A stretch of 64,000 nucleotides of DNA from Croceibacterium atlanticum. Its GTDB lineage: Bacteria; Pseudomonadota; Alphaproteobacteria; Sphingomonadales; Sphingomonadaceae. Below the pieces are notes generated by a model that searched no databases, had not been told where the DNA came from, and was given only the letters and a program-made list of their open reading frames with translations. A program made the translations under genes and the position numbers. Each line of letters opens with the position of its first letter. Position 1 is the first letter of the stretch. Shown here one piece after another: positions 25,881 through 35,240 of the stretch. Location: positions 434,001-498,000 of the forward strand of contig NZ_CP011452.2 of assembly GCF_001008165.2 (NCBI RefSeq), given 5' to 3'.

Positions 25881-26783
25881 TCAGTCCTGGCTTGCTATAT
25901 CCAGGCCCGCCAGGAATGCCGAAGCTGCCGGAGAGAGCACGCCGCGACGCCGTTTGTAGATATAATAGCATCTATGCGAAGCAAGTTCCGGTACGTTGAG
26001 AGCGCAGATCTGGCCTGCTTCCTCTTCATCGGCATAAAGCGACCAGGGAAGCCATCCCAGCAACAGGCTTCGCCTGACGAATGCGGCAACCGCGCTTGGT
26101 GAACTGGTTTCGACAACCGCTGACGGCATTCGTTTGCCCGAACCTCTGACCGCTTCTTCCAGCAATTTGCGCGGCGTGGTGCCCGGGCCCGGCAGCACCC
26201 AGCCGGCATTCAGCACTTCCTCCAGCGAACATTGTTTGGTGGCGGCAAGCGGATGGGATGTGGAACAAACCACGCTGCAATCTTCTGAATAGCCAGTGTC
26301 GCGCACTGCTGTGACTTCGTCGTCTTCGAGATTATCATGCGCGATTGCGATGTCGATCGATCCATCGGCGAGCGCGGCGGCAAGTTCACCGCCGCTGCCT
26401 TCCAGCAGATAGACCTTCAGTTCCGTGCCCTTGTCTCGCAGCGATTTCACGGCATGGGGAAGAAATTGACGGGCAACCCCGGCGATGGCCCCCACCCGCA
26501 CCACGCCTTTGCCCGCGCCGCGCAATTCGGCGATTGTTTCCTCCGCGCGGGACATATCGTGCAGGATCGATCGTGCGAAAGGCACCAGCGCCTCTCCTGC
26601 TTCCGTAAGCCGCATGCCCAGCGGATGCCGTTCAAACAGGGCCAGTCCGCAGCTTCGTTCCAGCTCCCGTGTCAGCCTGCTCAAGGCGGGCTGGGTTAGG
26701 TGAACAGCCTTCGCCGCACGGCCAAGACTTCCCAGTTCGGCAATCTGGAGAAAGGCGCGAAGCTGGCGATGATCGAGGCTCAT
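25881..26783 (-). CDS. LysR-family transcriptional regulator
   Basis: This 300-residue regulator has the N-terminal helix-turn-helix (residues 1-60, with F-L-Q-I-A-E-L-G-S-L-G-R-A-A-K-A-V-H-L-T-Q-P-A-L-S-R) and a periplasmic-binding-protein-like effector domain from about residue 92. Length and order are standard. It converges on the secreted hydrolase gene with a 16-base gap and diverges from the ThDP enzyme at 27060 across 276 bases, the normal LysR arrangement for controlling the adjacent operon. I could not pick out a convincing T-N11-A operator in that gap. The effector is unknown. Confidence 0.92.
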   Translation of the reverse strand: MSLDHRQLRAFLQIAELGSLGRAAKAVHLTQPALSRLTRELERSCGLALFERHPLGMRLTEAGEALVPFARSILHDMSRAEETIAELRGAGKGVVRVGAIAGVARQFLPHAVKSLRDKGTELKVYLLEGSGGELAAALADGSIDIAIAHDNLEDDEVTAVRDTGYSEDCSVVCSTSHPLAATKQCSLEEVLNAGWVLPGPGTTPRKLLEEAVRGSGKRMPSAVVETSSPSAVAAFVRRSLLLGWLPWSLYADEEEAGQICALNVPELASHRCYYIYKRRRGVLSPAASAFLAGLDIASQD

Positions 26784-27059
26784 GCAAAAATCCTATGACT
26801 TGCGGCCAAGTTTGCAACTCCCGCAGCAGCCATCGAAGTGGCACAATCATTGCCGAAGAAAAACAGAGGGTGGGGATAAGTAGAGGCGGCGCGGCGTTCA
26901 AGCCGTGCTCTTCGCGATAAGCCAATATGCCGGCTTTTTGGTCGGCTGGTTCGGCGTCTCACCTAGTCAAATGACTCTCGCGACCGGCGCCAGCGGGCAG
27001 CCGGGCTCCTCCCGGTGCCCGCTCGCGGAGCCGTGCAAGCAGTGGTCGAAGGAGATTGG

Positions 27060-28688
27060 ATGAAAGTCAGTGCCGCCATCGCCGAAATTCTGCGCCGTGA
27101 AGGTATCAGCATGATCTTCGGATATCCGCGCAATCCGGTCCTTGAGACGGCGGCGGAGATTGGTATCCGCCCGGTCATCGTCCGCCAGGAACGCACGGGC
27201 GTGCATATGGCCGATGCGCTGTCCCGCCTGACACGGGGCAAACATATGGGTGTGTTCGCAATGCAGCACGGGCCCGGTACGGAAAATGCCTATGGCGGGG
27301 TTGCGCAGGCCTATTCCGAGTCCGTGCCTGTCCTGGTCCTGCCGCAGGGCTATGCGCGCCGCATCGCGCATGTGCCGGACAATTACAACGCCACTATCTC
27401 CATGCGCGATGTGACCAAGCATGCCGAACCGATCACTTTGCCCGGCGAGGTGGGGAATATCATGCGCCGGGCTTTCACTCAGCTGCGTAATGGCCGCCTG
27501 CGCCCGGTTCTGGTGGAAATGCCGTGGGACGTCCTGACGGAAGAAATCGACGGCGAGCTCGATTATCGCCCGGTTGTCAGCACGCGAAGTGGCCCCGACC
27601 CGCAAGCCGTGGAACAGGCCGCCAGGGCGCTGGTCACGGCGAAACGTCCGGTCATCTATGCCGGGCAGGGCGTGCACTGGGCCGATGCCTACAAGGAATT
27701 GCAGGAACTGGCGGAACTGCTTGCAGCGCCGGTTTGCACCAGCCTGGAAGGCAAGAGCTGCTTCGATGAAACGCATCCGCTTGCCCTCGGTGCAGGCGGG
27801 GCTGCCGTGCCCGGCCAATTGCGGCATTTTCTCGACAATTCGGACCTGGTCCTGGGCATCGGTTGCAGCTTTGCCGAAACCGCATTCGGCGTGCGGATGC
27901 CCACCGGCAAGCGGGTGATTCACGCCACGCTGGACCCCGCTGACTTCAACAAGAATGTACCATGCGAAATGGCCTTGGCCGGCGATGCGCGCCTGACCCT
28001 CGCCATGTTGGTGGATGCGTGCCGTGAGCTGCTCGACACGCCGCGCGATGCCGCCCCGGTGGCGGCCGAAATCGCCGAAGTCGAATCCGCGTGGATGCAG
28101 GAATGGCTGCCCCTTCTGACGTGTGAGGATGCACCGCTTTCGCCTTACCGTGTGCTGTGGGATTTGCAGCATTCGGTCGATGTGGCGAACACGATCATAA
28201 CCCATGACGCAGGCAGCCCACGCGATCAGTTGACGCCGTTCTGGAAGACGAAAAGCCCGCTCAGCTATCTGGGATGGGGCAAATCGACCCAGCTCGGTTA
28301 CGGCCTGGGCTTGGCAATGGGGGCCAAGCTTGCCTGTCCGGACAAGCTCTGCATCAATGTCTGGGGCGATGCGGCGATCGGTTTTACCGGCATGGATTTT
28401 GAAACGGCGGTGCGCGAACGTTTGCCGATCCTTTCCATTCTGCTGAACAATTCATCGATGGCGATCGAACTGCCGGTCATGCCCGAAGCGACGGAGCGTT
28501 ACCGGGCCACCGACATTTCGGGCAATTATGCCGAATTCGCCGGCGCTCTTGGTGGGCATGGCGAACGGGTGAGCGAACCCGGCGAAATCCGCGCAGCAAT
28601 AGGGCGGGGCATTGCCGCCACCGAAAATGGCCAGCCTGCCCTTATCGAGTTCATGACGGCAAAGGAAACACGCGTCTCGCGCCTGTGA
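27060..28688 (+). CDS. Thiamine-diphosphate-dependent enzyme (acetolactate synthase/2-hydroxyacyl-CoA lyase superfamily)
   Basis: The 542-residue protein has the three-domain layout of ThDP enzymes: an N-terminal Pyr domain with the cofactor-activating Glu44 (R-Q-E-R-T-G-V-H-M-A-D-A), a central domain (about 190-330) and a C-terminal PP domain with the metal/diphosphate motif G-D-A-A-I-G-F at 436-442 and N463-N464. Members make or break C-C bonds next to a carbonyl (acetolactate synthase, oxalyl-CoA decarboxylase, 2-hydroxyacyl-CoA lyase, benzoylformate decarboxylase). The exact reaction is unresolved. The start ATG follows GAAGGAGA; an upstream in-frame ATG at 27015 lacks this. It leads the operon opposite the LysR gene. 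Confidence 0.85.
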   Translation: MKVSAAIAEILRREGISMIFGYPRNPVLETAAEIGIRPVIVRQERTGVHMADALSRLTRGKHMGVFAMQHGPGTENAYGGVAQAYSESVPVLVLPQGYARRIAHVPDNYNATISMRDVTKHAEPITLPGEVGNIMRRAFTQLRNGRLRPVLVEMPWDVLTEEIDGELDYRPVVSTRSGPDPQAVEQAARALVTAKRPVIYAGQGVHWADAYKELQELAELLAAPVCTSLEGKSCFDETHPLALGAGGAAVPGQLRHFLDNSDLVLGIGCSFAETAFGVRMPTGKRVIHATLDPADFNKNVPCEMALAGDARLTLAMLVDACRELLDTPRDAAPVAAEIAEVESAWMQEWLPLLTCEDAPLSPYRVLWDLQHSVDVANTIITHDAGSPRDQLTPFWKTKSPLSYLGWGKSTQLGYGLGLAMGAKLACPDKLCINVWGDAAIGFTGMDFETAVRERLPILSILLNNSSMAIELPVMPEATERYRATDISGNYAEFAGALGGHGERVSEPGEIRAAIGRGIAATENGQPALIEFMTAKETRVSRL

Positions 28689-28762
28689 AGCAGCACCGGG
28701 AAACACTCGGGCTGACAACCGGAAAAACCGCACAAGCGGTCCGGAATACAAGGGGAAAGAGG

Positions 28763-30043
28763 ATGAGAAGGTCTGTAAAACTGCTGCCTTTTACCGCCGC
28801 CTGTTGCCTGCTTTGCGCAGGCGTTGCGCCTGTTTCCGCACGGGATCTGCCCAGGATAGAGCCGGTGCAGGCCGGCATTTCCGCCGAACGGCTGGACCTG
28901 CTCGATAAAGCGATCGCCAGGACCGCGGCTGAACGGAATATTCCCGGCGGGGTCGTGCTGATCGCACGGAAGGGCGGTGTCGCCCATTTGTCCAGCTTCG
29001 GACTGGCCGATCGTGCCACCCAGCGGCCCATGCGCCCCGACGATATTTTCCGTATCTATTCCATGACGAAGCCCGTTGTCAGCGTCGCGCTTCTGACACT
29101 GTATGAAGAAGGCAAGTTCCAGCTGAACGACCCGCTGGAGCTTTATATTCCGGAGTTCAGCAATCTGAAGGTCTTCGCCGGAGTCGACGAAGACGGGAAC
29201 ATGATTCTGGAAGAGCCGAAGCGCAAACCGACCATTCACGATGCTTTCCGCCACACTCTCGGCATAGGTGCGGGCGGTGGCCCCGCGCCCGTCGCGCAGC
29301 TTTATACCGACCGCAAGATCTGGGTGAATGCGATGACATCACTCAGCCAGCAGATGCAGCTGCTTGGCGAGGTTCCGCTGTTATACCACCCTGGAGAACA
29401 ATGGCTGTATGGCTACGGCCACGACGTACAGGCTTATCTGGTCGAATATTTTTCGGGAATGCCGGTCGACGAATATCTGGAGAAGCGGATTTTCACGCCG
29501 CTGCAGATGGTCGATACGGCCTATGGCGTCCCGGCGGAAAAGCGTGGCCGCGTGGCAGCGTTGCACGATGTCCCCGAAGGGCCGCCGCCCTTTCCTCCCG
29601 TCGACATGCGGCCTTCGACCTATGAACGTTTCGCCGAACATCCATTCGGCACGCTCGGGCTATGGTCCACGGCGATGGATTATGCGCGTTTCGCGCAAAT
29701 GCTGCTGAACCGGGGCGAGCTCGAAGGGGTGCGGATCCTCGGCAAGAAGACCGTTGAACTGATGACGGCGAACAACCTCCCACCCGCTATCGGGAATCTG
29801 GGGGAGGCACAGGGAACGCCCGGAACGGGATATGGGCTGGGCGTTTCGGTGCAGCTCGACGTTGCGGCCGACGGCAATCTTTCGTCTCCGGGTGCCTTTG
29901 GCTGGAGCGGGGCTGCGACGACGCATTTCATCGTCGACCCGGCCGAAGAGATGGTGGCGATCCTGATGACGCAGAAGGCGCCGTATGACGAGCGGATGCT
30001 GCGCGAATTCCAGACGCTTGCCTACCAGGCCATTGCCGAATGA
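28763..30043 (+). CDS. Secreted serine hydrolase of the beta-lactamase/class C esterase family
   Basis: The 426-residue protein has a signal peptide (about 1-27, V-S-A-R) and the penicillin-binding-protein-like fold. The catalytic Ser100 and Lys103 form the S-M-T-K motif, the second motif is Y-G-Y at 217-219 in place of Y-x-N, and a C-terminal G-W-S-G-A motif replaces K-T-G. Such proteins are usually esterases or D-aminopeptidases rather than antibiotic-inactivating lactamases. The ATG follows AGGGGAAAGAGG. It lies 74 bases after the ThDP enzyme and 86 before a TonB receptor, so it likely processes the receptor's substrate in the periplasm. Confidence 0.88.
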   Translation: MRRSVKLLPFTAACCLLCAGVAPVSARDLPRIEPVQAGISAERLDLLDKAIARTAAERNIPGGVVLIARKGGVAHLSSFGLADRATQRPMRPDDIFRIYSMTKPVVSVALLTLYEEGKFQLNDPLELYIPEFSNLKVFAGVDEDGNMILEEPKRKPTIHDAFRHTLGIGAGGGPAPVAQLYTDRKIWVNAMTSLSQQMQLLGEVPLLYHPGEQWLYGYGHDVQAYLVEYFSGMPVDEYLEKRIFTPLQMVDTAYGVPAEKRGRVAALHDVPEGPPPFPPVDMRPSTYERFAEHPFGTLGLWSTAMDYARFAQMLLNRGELEGVRILGKKTVELMTANNLPPAIGNLGEAQGTPGTGYGLGVSVQLDVAADGNLSSPGAFGWSGAATTHFIVDPAEEMVAILMTQKAPYDERMLREFQTLAYQAIAE

Positions 30044-30129
30044 ACCGAACGCGGATGGCCGCAGGATAAAGCCGGGCCAGTGCAGCCCGGGAAAGCCGGA
30101 AAACAGAAAGAATAACGAGGGGAAGAGTG

Positions 30130-32616
30130 ATGAAACTGAGAACGGGACATGCATTCTTCGGTTCGGCCAGCCAGATCGCGGCGGCCGCCGTCATGTTGTC
30201 TGGCGCAGCGGCAAATGCCCAGGTAGCACCGGAAACGCAGAGCGTTGCGGAGCCGCTGCCAGCCGAAAGGCAGGCCGATGCGCGGGCGGCGGAGGCAAAC
30301 CAGCCTGGCCCCGGAAATTCACCGACCGTTGGTGCCGGTAACGAGATCGTGGTCACCGCCCAGTTCCGCGAACAGAACCTGCAGGACACGCCATTGGCGA
30401 TCACTGCCGTTTCGGCGGCCATGCTGGAAGCACGCAGCCAGACCGACCTTTCGCAGGTTGCGCGGCAGGCGCCGAATGTCAGCCTGGCTCCGGCCGGGCA
30501 ATCCTTCGGTGCGTCCATGATCGCGTCGATCCGCGGTGTGGGGCAAGGGGACTTCAACCCGGCTCTGGAACCGGGGGTCGGGATCTATGTGGACGATGTC
30601 TATTACGCCACGCTCACGGGCTCCGTTCTCGACCTGCTGGATCTGGAACGTGTGGAGGTGTTGAGAGGGCCGCAAGGCACGCTGTCCGGCCGCAATTCCA
30701 TCGGTGGCGCCATCAAGCTATTTTCCAAACGCCCCACTGGAGACAACACCGGATATGTCGCCGCGACATACGGCATCAGAAACCGCCTGGATATCCGCGC
30801 GAGTGGCGATTTCGGCCTGGCGGAAGGGGTCGACATGCGCTTGTCCGGTGTCTCAAAACGGCAGAAAGGCTATGTGGAGCGTCGCGATTTCGGATGCGAT
30901 TATCCGGCCGGGGATGATCCTGCCATCAACCCGGCGGACGGAATACCGCGTGTCGTTCCATTTGAAAGCGATTGCGTCATCGCGCGGGAAGGGGAAATCG
31001 ATTATTCGGCCGTGCGCGGCCAATTGCGGCTCCGCCCGACATCCTCGTTAGATATCAATATTATCGCGGACTACACATATGATGATCGCGCCTCCACGCC
31101 CAGCGTGATCATCCCCTTCCGGGACGAGAATGGCGATCTTGTCAGCCCGAATGTGCCCTACACGGCCAGCATCAATCCGTTCGAGGCGCCGATCGCATTG
31201 GACTCGCGCTTTCTGTGTGGCCGCTATTGCAATTATTCGACATTCAATCATGTCGCGACGGATTCCTATGCGCCATTCCAGACGTCCGGCCGTTTCATGT
31301 TTGAAGGATGGGGCGTGTCGGGCCAACTGGAATGGGATCTCGCTCCCAGCCTGCAACTTGTCTCGATCACCGCCTATCGGACTTACAGCTCGGAATTCAG
31401 CAATGACAGCGACCTTACGCCGCTGGCACAGCATCTTGGCCTGAGCATCCTCGACTTCGACTTCTTCAGCCAGGAACTGCGGCTTAACGGTGCCTTCGGG
31501 GCAAATGACGAGGTCGAATATACGCTTGGCGGATATTACAGCGATCAGAAATCGATCTATACCGCGCGGCAGGAGTTCCGCGACAGTCTGGGCGCATTCT
31601 ATCAGCGCGACCCGGTCCCGGCGGAAAGCAAGGCGGTTTTCGCGCATGTCGCCTGGTCGCCCCTTGCAGACCTGACTGTCAGCGCCGGCCTGCGCTATAC
31701 GGATGAATCCAAGAGCTACACTTTCGTCCGCCTGACACCGGAAGGGGATCCGCATCCGATCCTCAGGGCGTTGAACGGCGTGACCGGCGATTACCAGACC
31801 GACCGCTTCGATTATCGCCTCAATGCGCAATATCGCTGGTCGGACAACGTCATGACCTATGCTCAGCTGTCGACCGGCTACAAGGGCGGCGGCATCAATC
31901 CACGGCCCTTCTTCGCGCCCCAGGCCCGGTCATTCGGTCCGGAAGAGCTCACCTCCTACGAAGCAGGGCTGAAGACGGACTGGTTCAACCGTGCATTGCG
32001 CATCAATATCGCGGCCTTTCTCAGCAAGTATGACGGCATCCAGCTCACGCTGAGCGATTGTCCGGGGCTGGGCGTACCGGCCAGGCCATGTGCACAGCCG
32101 GCAAATGCCGGTGATGCCGATGTGCAGGGTTTCGAGGTGGAAGCGTCACTCGCTCCGTTCGAGGGCACGCTGATCGACATGGCGGTCAGCCATCTGGACT
32201 TTGACTATACATATATAAACCCTTCTGCCGGTGGGCCGACCAGCCCGACGGGGCCGCAATATGGTGATACGCGGCCATACACGCCGAGCTGGAAATGGAG
32301 CATAGGGGCGCAGCACAGGTTCGAACTGGGCGACGCCGGTTCCCTGACACCACGCGTCGATGCATCGTACCAGAGCGACATCTTCACCGGCGCGAACAAT
32401 GTTTACAACACGATCGACGCCTATACGCTGGTGAATGCGCGCCTGACCTGGCGCAATCGGGATGAAGATCTGGAAGTGTCGGCGGAGCTGACAAATTTAT
32501 TCGATAAATATTACTTCCTGACCCGCGGTGCCGCCACTACGCTGGGATCCACCTTTATCACAGGCCAGCCGGGACGGCCGAGGGAATGGGCTGTAAGTGT
32601 AAAGAAGAAGTTCTGA
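30130..32616 (+). CDS. TonB-dependent outer-membrane receptor (FpvA/FecA-like subclass)
   Basis: An 828-residue receptor with a signal peptide (about 1-30, A-A-A-N-A-Q), an extended linker, the plug start N-E-I-V-V-T-A-Q at about 70-77, and the classical plug motif V-E-V-L-R-G-P-Q-G-T-L-S-G-R-N followed by S-I-G-G-A-I. The barrel ends V-S-V-K-K-K-F. The ATG is preceded by a GTG one codon earlier; both follow GAGGGGAAGAG. It differs in motif style from the other three receptors here, which use I-V-V/I-V-T-G-S-R. Position between a serine hydrolase and a DUF6152 gene suggests an organic substrate. Confidence 0.92.
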   Translation: MKLRTGHAFFGSASQIAAAAVMLSGAAANAQVAPETQSVAEPLPAERQADARAAEANQPGPGNSPTVGAGNEIVVTAQFREQNLQDTPLAITAVSAAMLEARSQTDLSQVARQAPNVSLAPAGQSFGASMIASIRGVGQGDFNPALEPGVGIYVDDVYYATLTGSVLDLLDLERVEVLRGPQGTLSGRNSIGGAIKLFSKRPTGDNTGYVAATYGIRNRLDIRASGDFGLAEGVDMRLSGVSKRQKGYVERRDFGCDYPAGDDPAINPADGIPRVVPFESDCVIAREGEIDYSAVRGQLRLRPTSSLDINIIADYTYDDRASTPSVIIPFRDENGDLVSPNVPYTASINPFEAPIALDSRFLCGRYCNYSTFNHVATDSYAPFQTSGRFMFEGWGVSGQLEWDLAPSLQLVSITAYRTYSSEFSNDSDLTPLAQHLGLSILDFDFFSQELRLNGAFGANDEVEYTLGGYYSDQKSIYTARQEFRDSLGAFYQRDPVPAESKAVFAHVAWSPLADLTVSAGLRYTDESKSYTFVRLTPEGDPHPILRALNGVTGDYQTDRFDYRLNAQYRWSDNVMTYAQLSTGYKGGGINPRPFFAPQARSFGPEELTSYEAGLKTDWFNRALRINIAAFLSKYDGIQLTLSDCPGLGVPARPCAQPANAGDADVQGFEVEASLAPFEGTLIDMAVSHLDFDYTYINPSAGGPTSPTGPQYGDTRPYTPSWKWSIGAQHRFELGDAGSLTPRVDASYQSDIFTGANNVYNTIDAYTLVNARLTWRNRDEDLEVSAELTNLFDKYYFLTRGAATTLGSTFITGQPGRPREWAVSVKKKF

Positions 32617-32719
32617 ACCAAATGCGTCATCGGGTTTGGTAACATTCATGAAGCGACGATATATTCACGATTTTTCGTCCCGCGCGGGGAAGAAATTATC
32701 GAATTGAGGGAGTTTGACG

Positions 32720-33112
32720 ATGTTCAGAAAGCTTGTCGCAACTGCTTCGGCATTCGCGATCCTGGCGCCCTGCGCCGCCTACGCCCATCACTCGTTTGCG
32801 GCTTTCTTCAAGGCGGACAAAATCGTGGAGGTGAAGGGCAAGGTCACGTCCTTCCGGTTTCAGAATCCCCATGGCACGATCGTGGTGGAGGTGCCGTCCG
32901 ACGATGGCGAGGTCCAGGAGTGGCGTGTTGAAACAAATGCACCTGTCGTGCTGATGCGTCGCGGCTGGTCCCGCACCAGCCTGAAGGCCGGTGATGTGGT
33001 AACGATTGACGGTTGGCAGGCGCGCGACGGCAAACGCTATCTGCGCCTGCGCCAGGCATTCGACGGAAATGGCAATCGTATCGGCAGCGCGCCTTTCGAC
33101 ACGTCCGGCTGA
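32720..33112 (+). CDS. DUF6152-family secreted protein
   Basis: The 130-residue protein has a signal peptide (about 1-22, A-A-Y-A) and then the recognisable start H-H-S-F-A-A-F-F-K-A-D-K with G-K-V-T-S-F-R-F-Q-N-P-H-G, characteristic of DUF6152. The rest is predicted beta-rich, about 105 residues, probably a small periplasmic barrel or sandwich. Function is unknown. In proteobacteria these genes often lie next to TonB receptors and the type of protein encoded at 33200, as here. The start is the ATG after GAGGGAG; a TTG two codons upstream is less likely. Confidence 0.85.
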   Translation: MFRKLVATASAFAILAPCAAYAHHSFAAFFKADKIVEVKGKVTSFRFQNPHGTIVVEVPSDDGEVQEWRVETNAPVVLMRRGWSRTSLKAGDVVTIDGWQARDGKRYLRLRQAFDGNGNRIGSAPFDTSG

Positions 33113-33199
33113 AACCCTGGCCGCAAATTCGATCCGCGTCGGATGACGCACCAAATGGCTCGCCGGGAGTCGATGGACTGATTGGCTGGGAGTGAATGA

Positions 33200-33988
33200 A
33201 TGATCCGCCTGGGACTAAGCCTGCTCGTTTCCGCAACATTGATCGTCGCGCCTGCTGGCGCCCACAATTCCGATACTGAGGAAGCGCCTGATTTCTCGGG
33301 CTTCTGGTCCCTGAACGGGAATCAGCATCCTTTTGATGAGGAGCTGGTTGCCAAGCTTCCGGCGAATACTGCCATCATCGATGACAGCGGGTTTGTCGAA
33401 TTTCCGCAAGGCGAATTCGGCGGGCTGGAACTCAAGCCCGATGCCCGCGCCAAGGCGGCACAGTGGAAGCCGGAAGATGAAATGACGCTGGAAAGGGTCT
33501 GTGCTGCCCCATCCGTCGTATATTCGATCCAGGGGCCATTCCCCTTCGAGATACATCAGACTCCGGAACTGATCGTCTTCAAATATGAATATTTCGACCA
33601 GGTGCGGCTGATCTTCATGGACGGGCGGGACCATCCCCCTGAAGACGCGCCTCATTCCAAGGTTGGTCATTCGATCGGCCACTGGGAAGGCGATGAACTG
33701 GTTATCGAAACCACGCATCTTGCTCCGGCAACGATCACCAATAACGGCCTCGATCACAGCGACGCGCTGCGCATGGTGGAACGTTACAAGCTCAGCGAGG
33801 ACGGAACGCAGCTGAAGGCGACGCAGTGGTTCGAAGATCCCAAGGTGCTCGATAATAACGGCGCCCGCTACATTCAGTGGAGCAAGCAGCCGGGCAATTA
33901 CGTCTTCCCATATGACTGCAACCCGGTTTTCGCCCTGGAATATCAGTCAATCGAAGAAGAGGACGGGGACGGCTCGCCCGCGCCCTGA
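33200..33988 (+). CDS. Uncharacterised secreted protein, partner of DUF6152 gene
   Basis: The 262-residue protein has a signal peptide (about 1-21, ending A-G-A-H). It then contains D-F-S-G-F-W near 31-36, and a conserved-looking block with H-P-P-E-D-A-P-H-S-K-V-G-H-S-I-G-H-W-E-G-D followed by L-V-I-E-T-T-H-L. The many His and acidic residues in that block could bind a metal. I recognise it as a conserved hypothetical family usually next to DUF6152, not as a named enzyme. The spacing to the DUF6152 gene is 87 bases with no terminator visible, so they are likely co-transcribed. The C-terminus is acidic and low-complexity. Confidence 0.75.
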   Translation: MIRLGLSLLVSATLIVAPAGAHNSDTEEAPDFSGFWSLNGNQHPFDEELVAKLPANTAIIDDSGFVEFPQGEFGGLELKPDARAKAAQWKPEDEMTLERVCAAPSVVYSIQGPFPFEIHQTPELIVFKYEYFDQVRLIFMDGRDHPPEDAPHSKVGHSIGHWEGDELVIETTHLAPATITNNGLDHSDALRMVERYKLSEDGTQLKATQWFEDPKVLDNNGARYIQWSKQPGNYVFPYDCNPVFALEYQSIEEEDGDGSPAP

Positions 33989-34074
33989 ACCAAGGGTTTG
34001 ACGCGCTGCCGGTAAGGACCGGGAGCGCGGCCGTTCGGCCCGGCGCCGGCTATCCCGATATTGGTGCTGTCGTT

Positions 34075-34554
34075 TCAGTGGCAGCGGACATAGCCGTGAT
34101 AGCCGATTTCGTCCTTTGCGCCGGGAGGCACCACGATCATTTCCATGCCCTGGCTGCCAGCGTTTCCTTCTTCGTCGAGAAGGTTGAGCCGGACGCTGAG
34201 ATCGCCGGAGGCAAAGCTACTCTTCCCTGCTGCCTGTAGCGGGATGAGCTTGCCATTCAGTTTGATCGTGCCCTTGCCGCCGGGTTCGTAGATGAAGGAA
34301 GGGAAGGCCACTTCGGTCAGGATCACTTCGCAGCGGCCATTCTTTCCGCCCAGGGCGCGTATATCCGCCTCGCTCATTGTCTCCGGCTTGATAATGGCGG
34401 TGGCGACATTCTGCAAAGCGCTTGCCGCGTCTTCGACTGGGGCCGCCAGCGGCTCGGGGGCCAGTTCGGCTTCCCGGTCATTGCCGATAGCCGTATTCTG
34501 GTTGCAGGCCGCCAGCGGCAGTGTGAGTGCGGCCAGGGTCAGCGATAATTTCAT
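34075..34554 (-). CDS. Lipoprotein of unknown function
   Basis: The 159-residue protein begins with a lipoprotein signal whose lipobox is L-A-A-C, placing the lipidated Cys at residue 17. After an acidic/Ala-rich linker, residues from about 60 form a compact domain with only two further cysteines (in G-R-C-E-V and the final V-R-C-H), which could form a disulfide. No enzymatic motif is seen. Its ATG overlaps the DUF305 stop codon by four bases, so translation of the two is coupled, suggesting a shared envelope function. Confidence 0.78.
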   Translation of the reverse strand: MKLSLTLAALTLPLAACNQNTAIGNDREAELAPEPLAAPVEDAASALQNVATAIIKPETMSEADIRALGGKNGRCEVILTEVAFPSFIYEPGGKGTIKLNGKLIPLQAAGKSSFASGDLSVRLNLLDEEGNAGSQGMEMIVVPPGAKDEIGYHGYVRCH

Positions 34555-35072
34555 TGCGCCATCTCCTGCGGCAAATCCTTGCTGCTGCGCACGCCATTGG
34601 CTTTGATGTCGGCGATCAGATATTTCATCTGTGCGATTTCACGGCGCTGGGCCACGATGATGTCATGCGCCAGTTTGCGCACGCGTGGATCGCGGATCTG
34701 GGCGCGTTCGCTGGTCATGATCGCGATTGAATGATGCGGGATCATGGCCTGCATATATTCCACGCCGGTGACCGTGGTCTGGCTCCGCACCAGCCACAAA
34801 GCCCCGGCAAACACTGCCGCCGCAATGCCGAGGATCAGGAAGTTCTTCCGTCGATTGCGATACATGCCCCACATGAAAAGCAGCATCACCACCATCATGG
34901 CGGCCCCCATCACGAAGGCCATCCAGAAGCGTGTTTCGCTCCAGAAAACATGATCGATACTGAAAGTGTTCAGATACATCAGGAAGAACATGACCACGGT
35001 GCTGGTTGCGATCATGGCCATGAACTTCCAATAGGGGCCTTCGCCGGCCATCCTGTCCTGGCGATCGGCCAT
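34551..35072 (-). CDS. DUF305 membrane protein
   Basis: The 173-residue protein has three membrane segments (about 16-36, 47-67 and 77-95), followed by a DUF305 helical domain with the hallmark M-I-P-H-H-S-I-A-I-M and a later H-D-I-I-V-A-Q-R-R-E-I-A-Q-M. DUF305 domains are ferritin-like helices rich in Met and His and are often linked to copper or other metals, but no function is proven. A strong AAAGGAGG ribosome-binding site precedes the ATG. The segment Y-M-Q-A-M-I-P-H-H confirms the family. Confidence 0.9.
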   Translation of the reverse strand: MADRQDRMAGEGPYWKFMAMIATSTVVMFFLMYLNTFSIDHVFWSETRFWMAFVMGAAMMVVMLLFMWGMYRNRRKNFLILGIAAAVFAGALWLVRSQTTVTGVEYMQAMIPHHSIAIMTSERAQIRDPRVRKLAHDIIVAQRREIAQMKYLIADIKANGVRSSKDLPQEMAQ

Positions 35073-35240
35073 ATGGCGCCTCCTTTGTCAGTGAATTCGG
35101 GCCCGGTATCCCGAAATCAATGAATGCGCCGCTGCGCTGTTCCCGTTTCCGGTATCGACCGTGCCGGCGTGGCGGCCTGACGCGCCAGAATGATGCGCTC
35201 CTGATGAAAAAGGCGAATACTGGCTGGCGCGGAAAACGGG

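Noticed and set aside
28763-30043. Serine hydrolase considered as an antibiotic-resistance beta-lactamase
   Set aside because: Ser-x-x-Lys is present, but the Y-x-N and K-T-G elements are replaced as in esterase-type relatives, and the context is catabolic.
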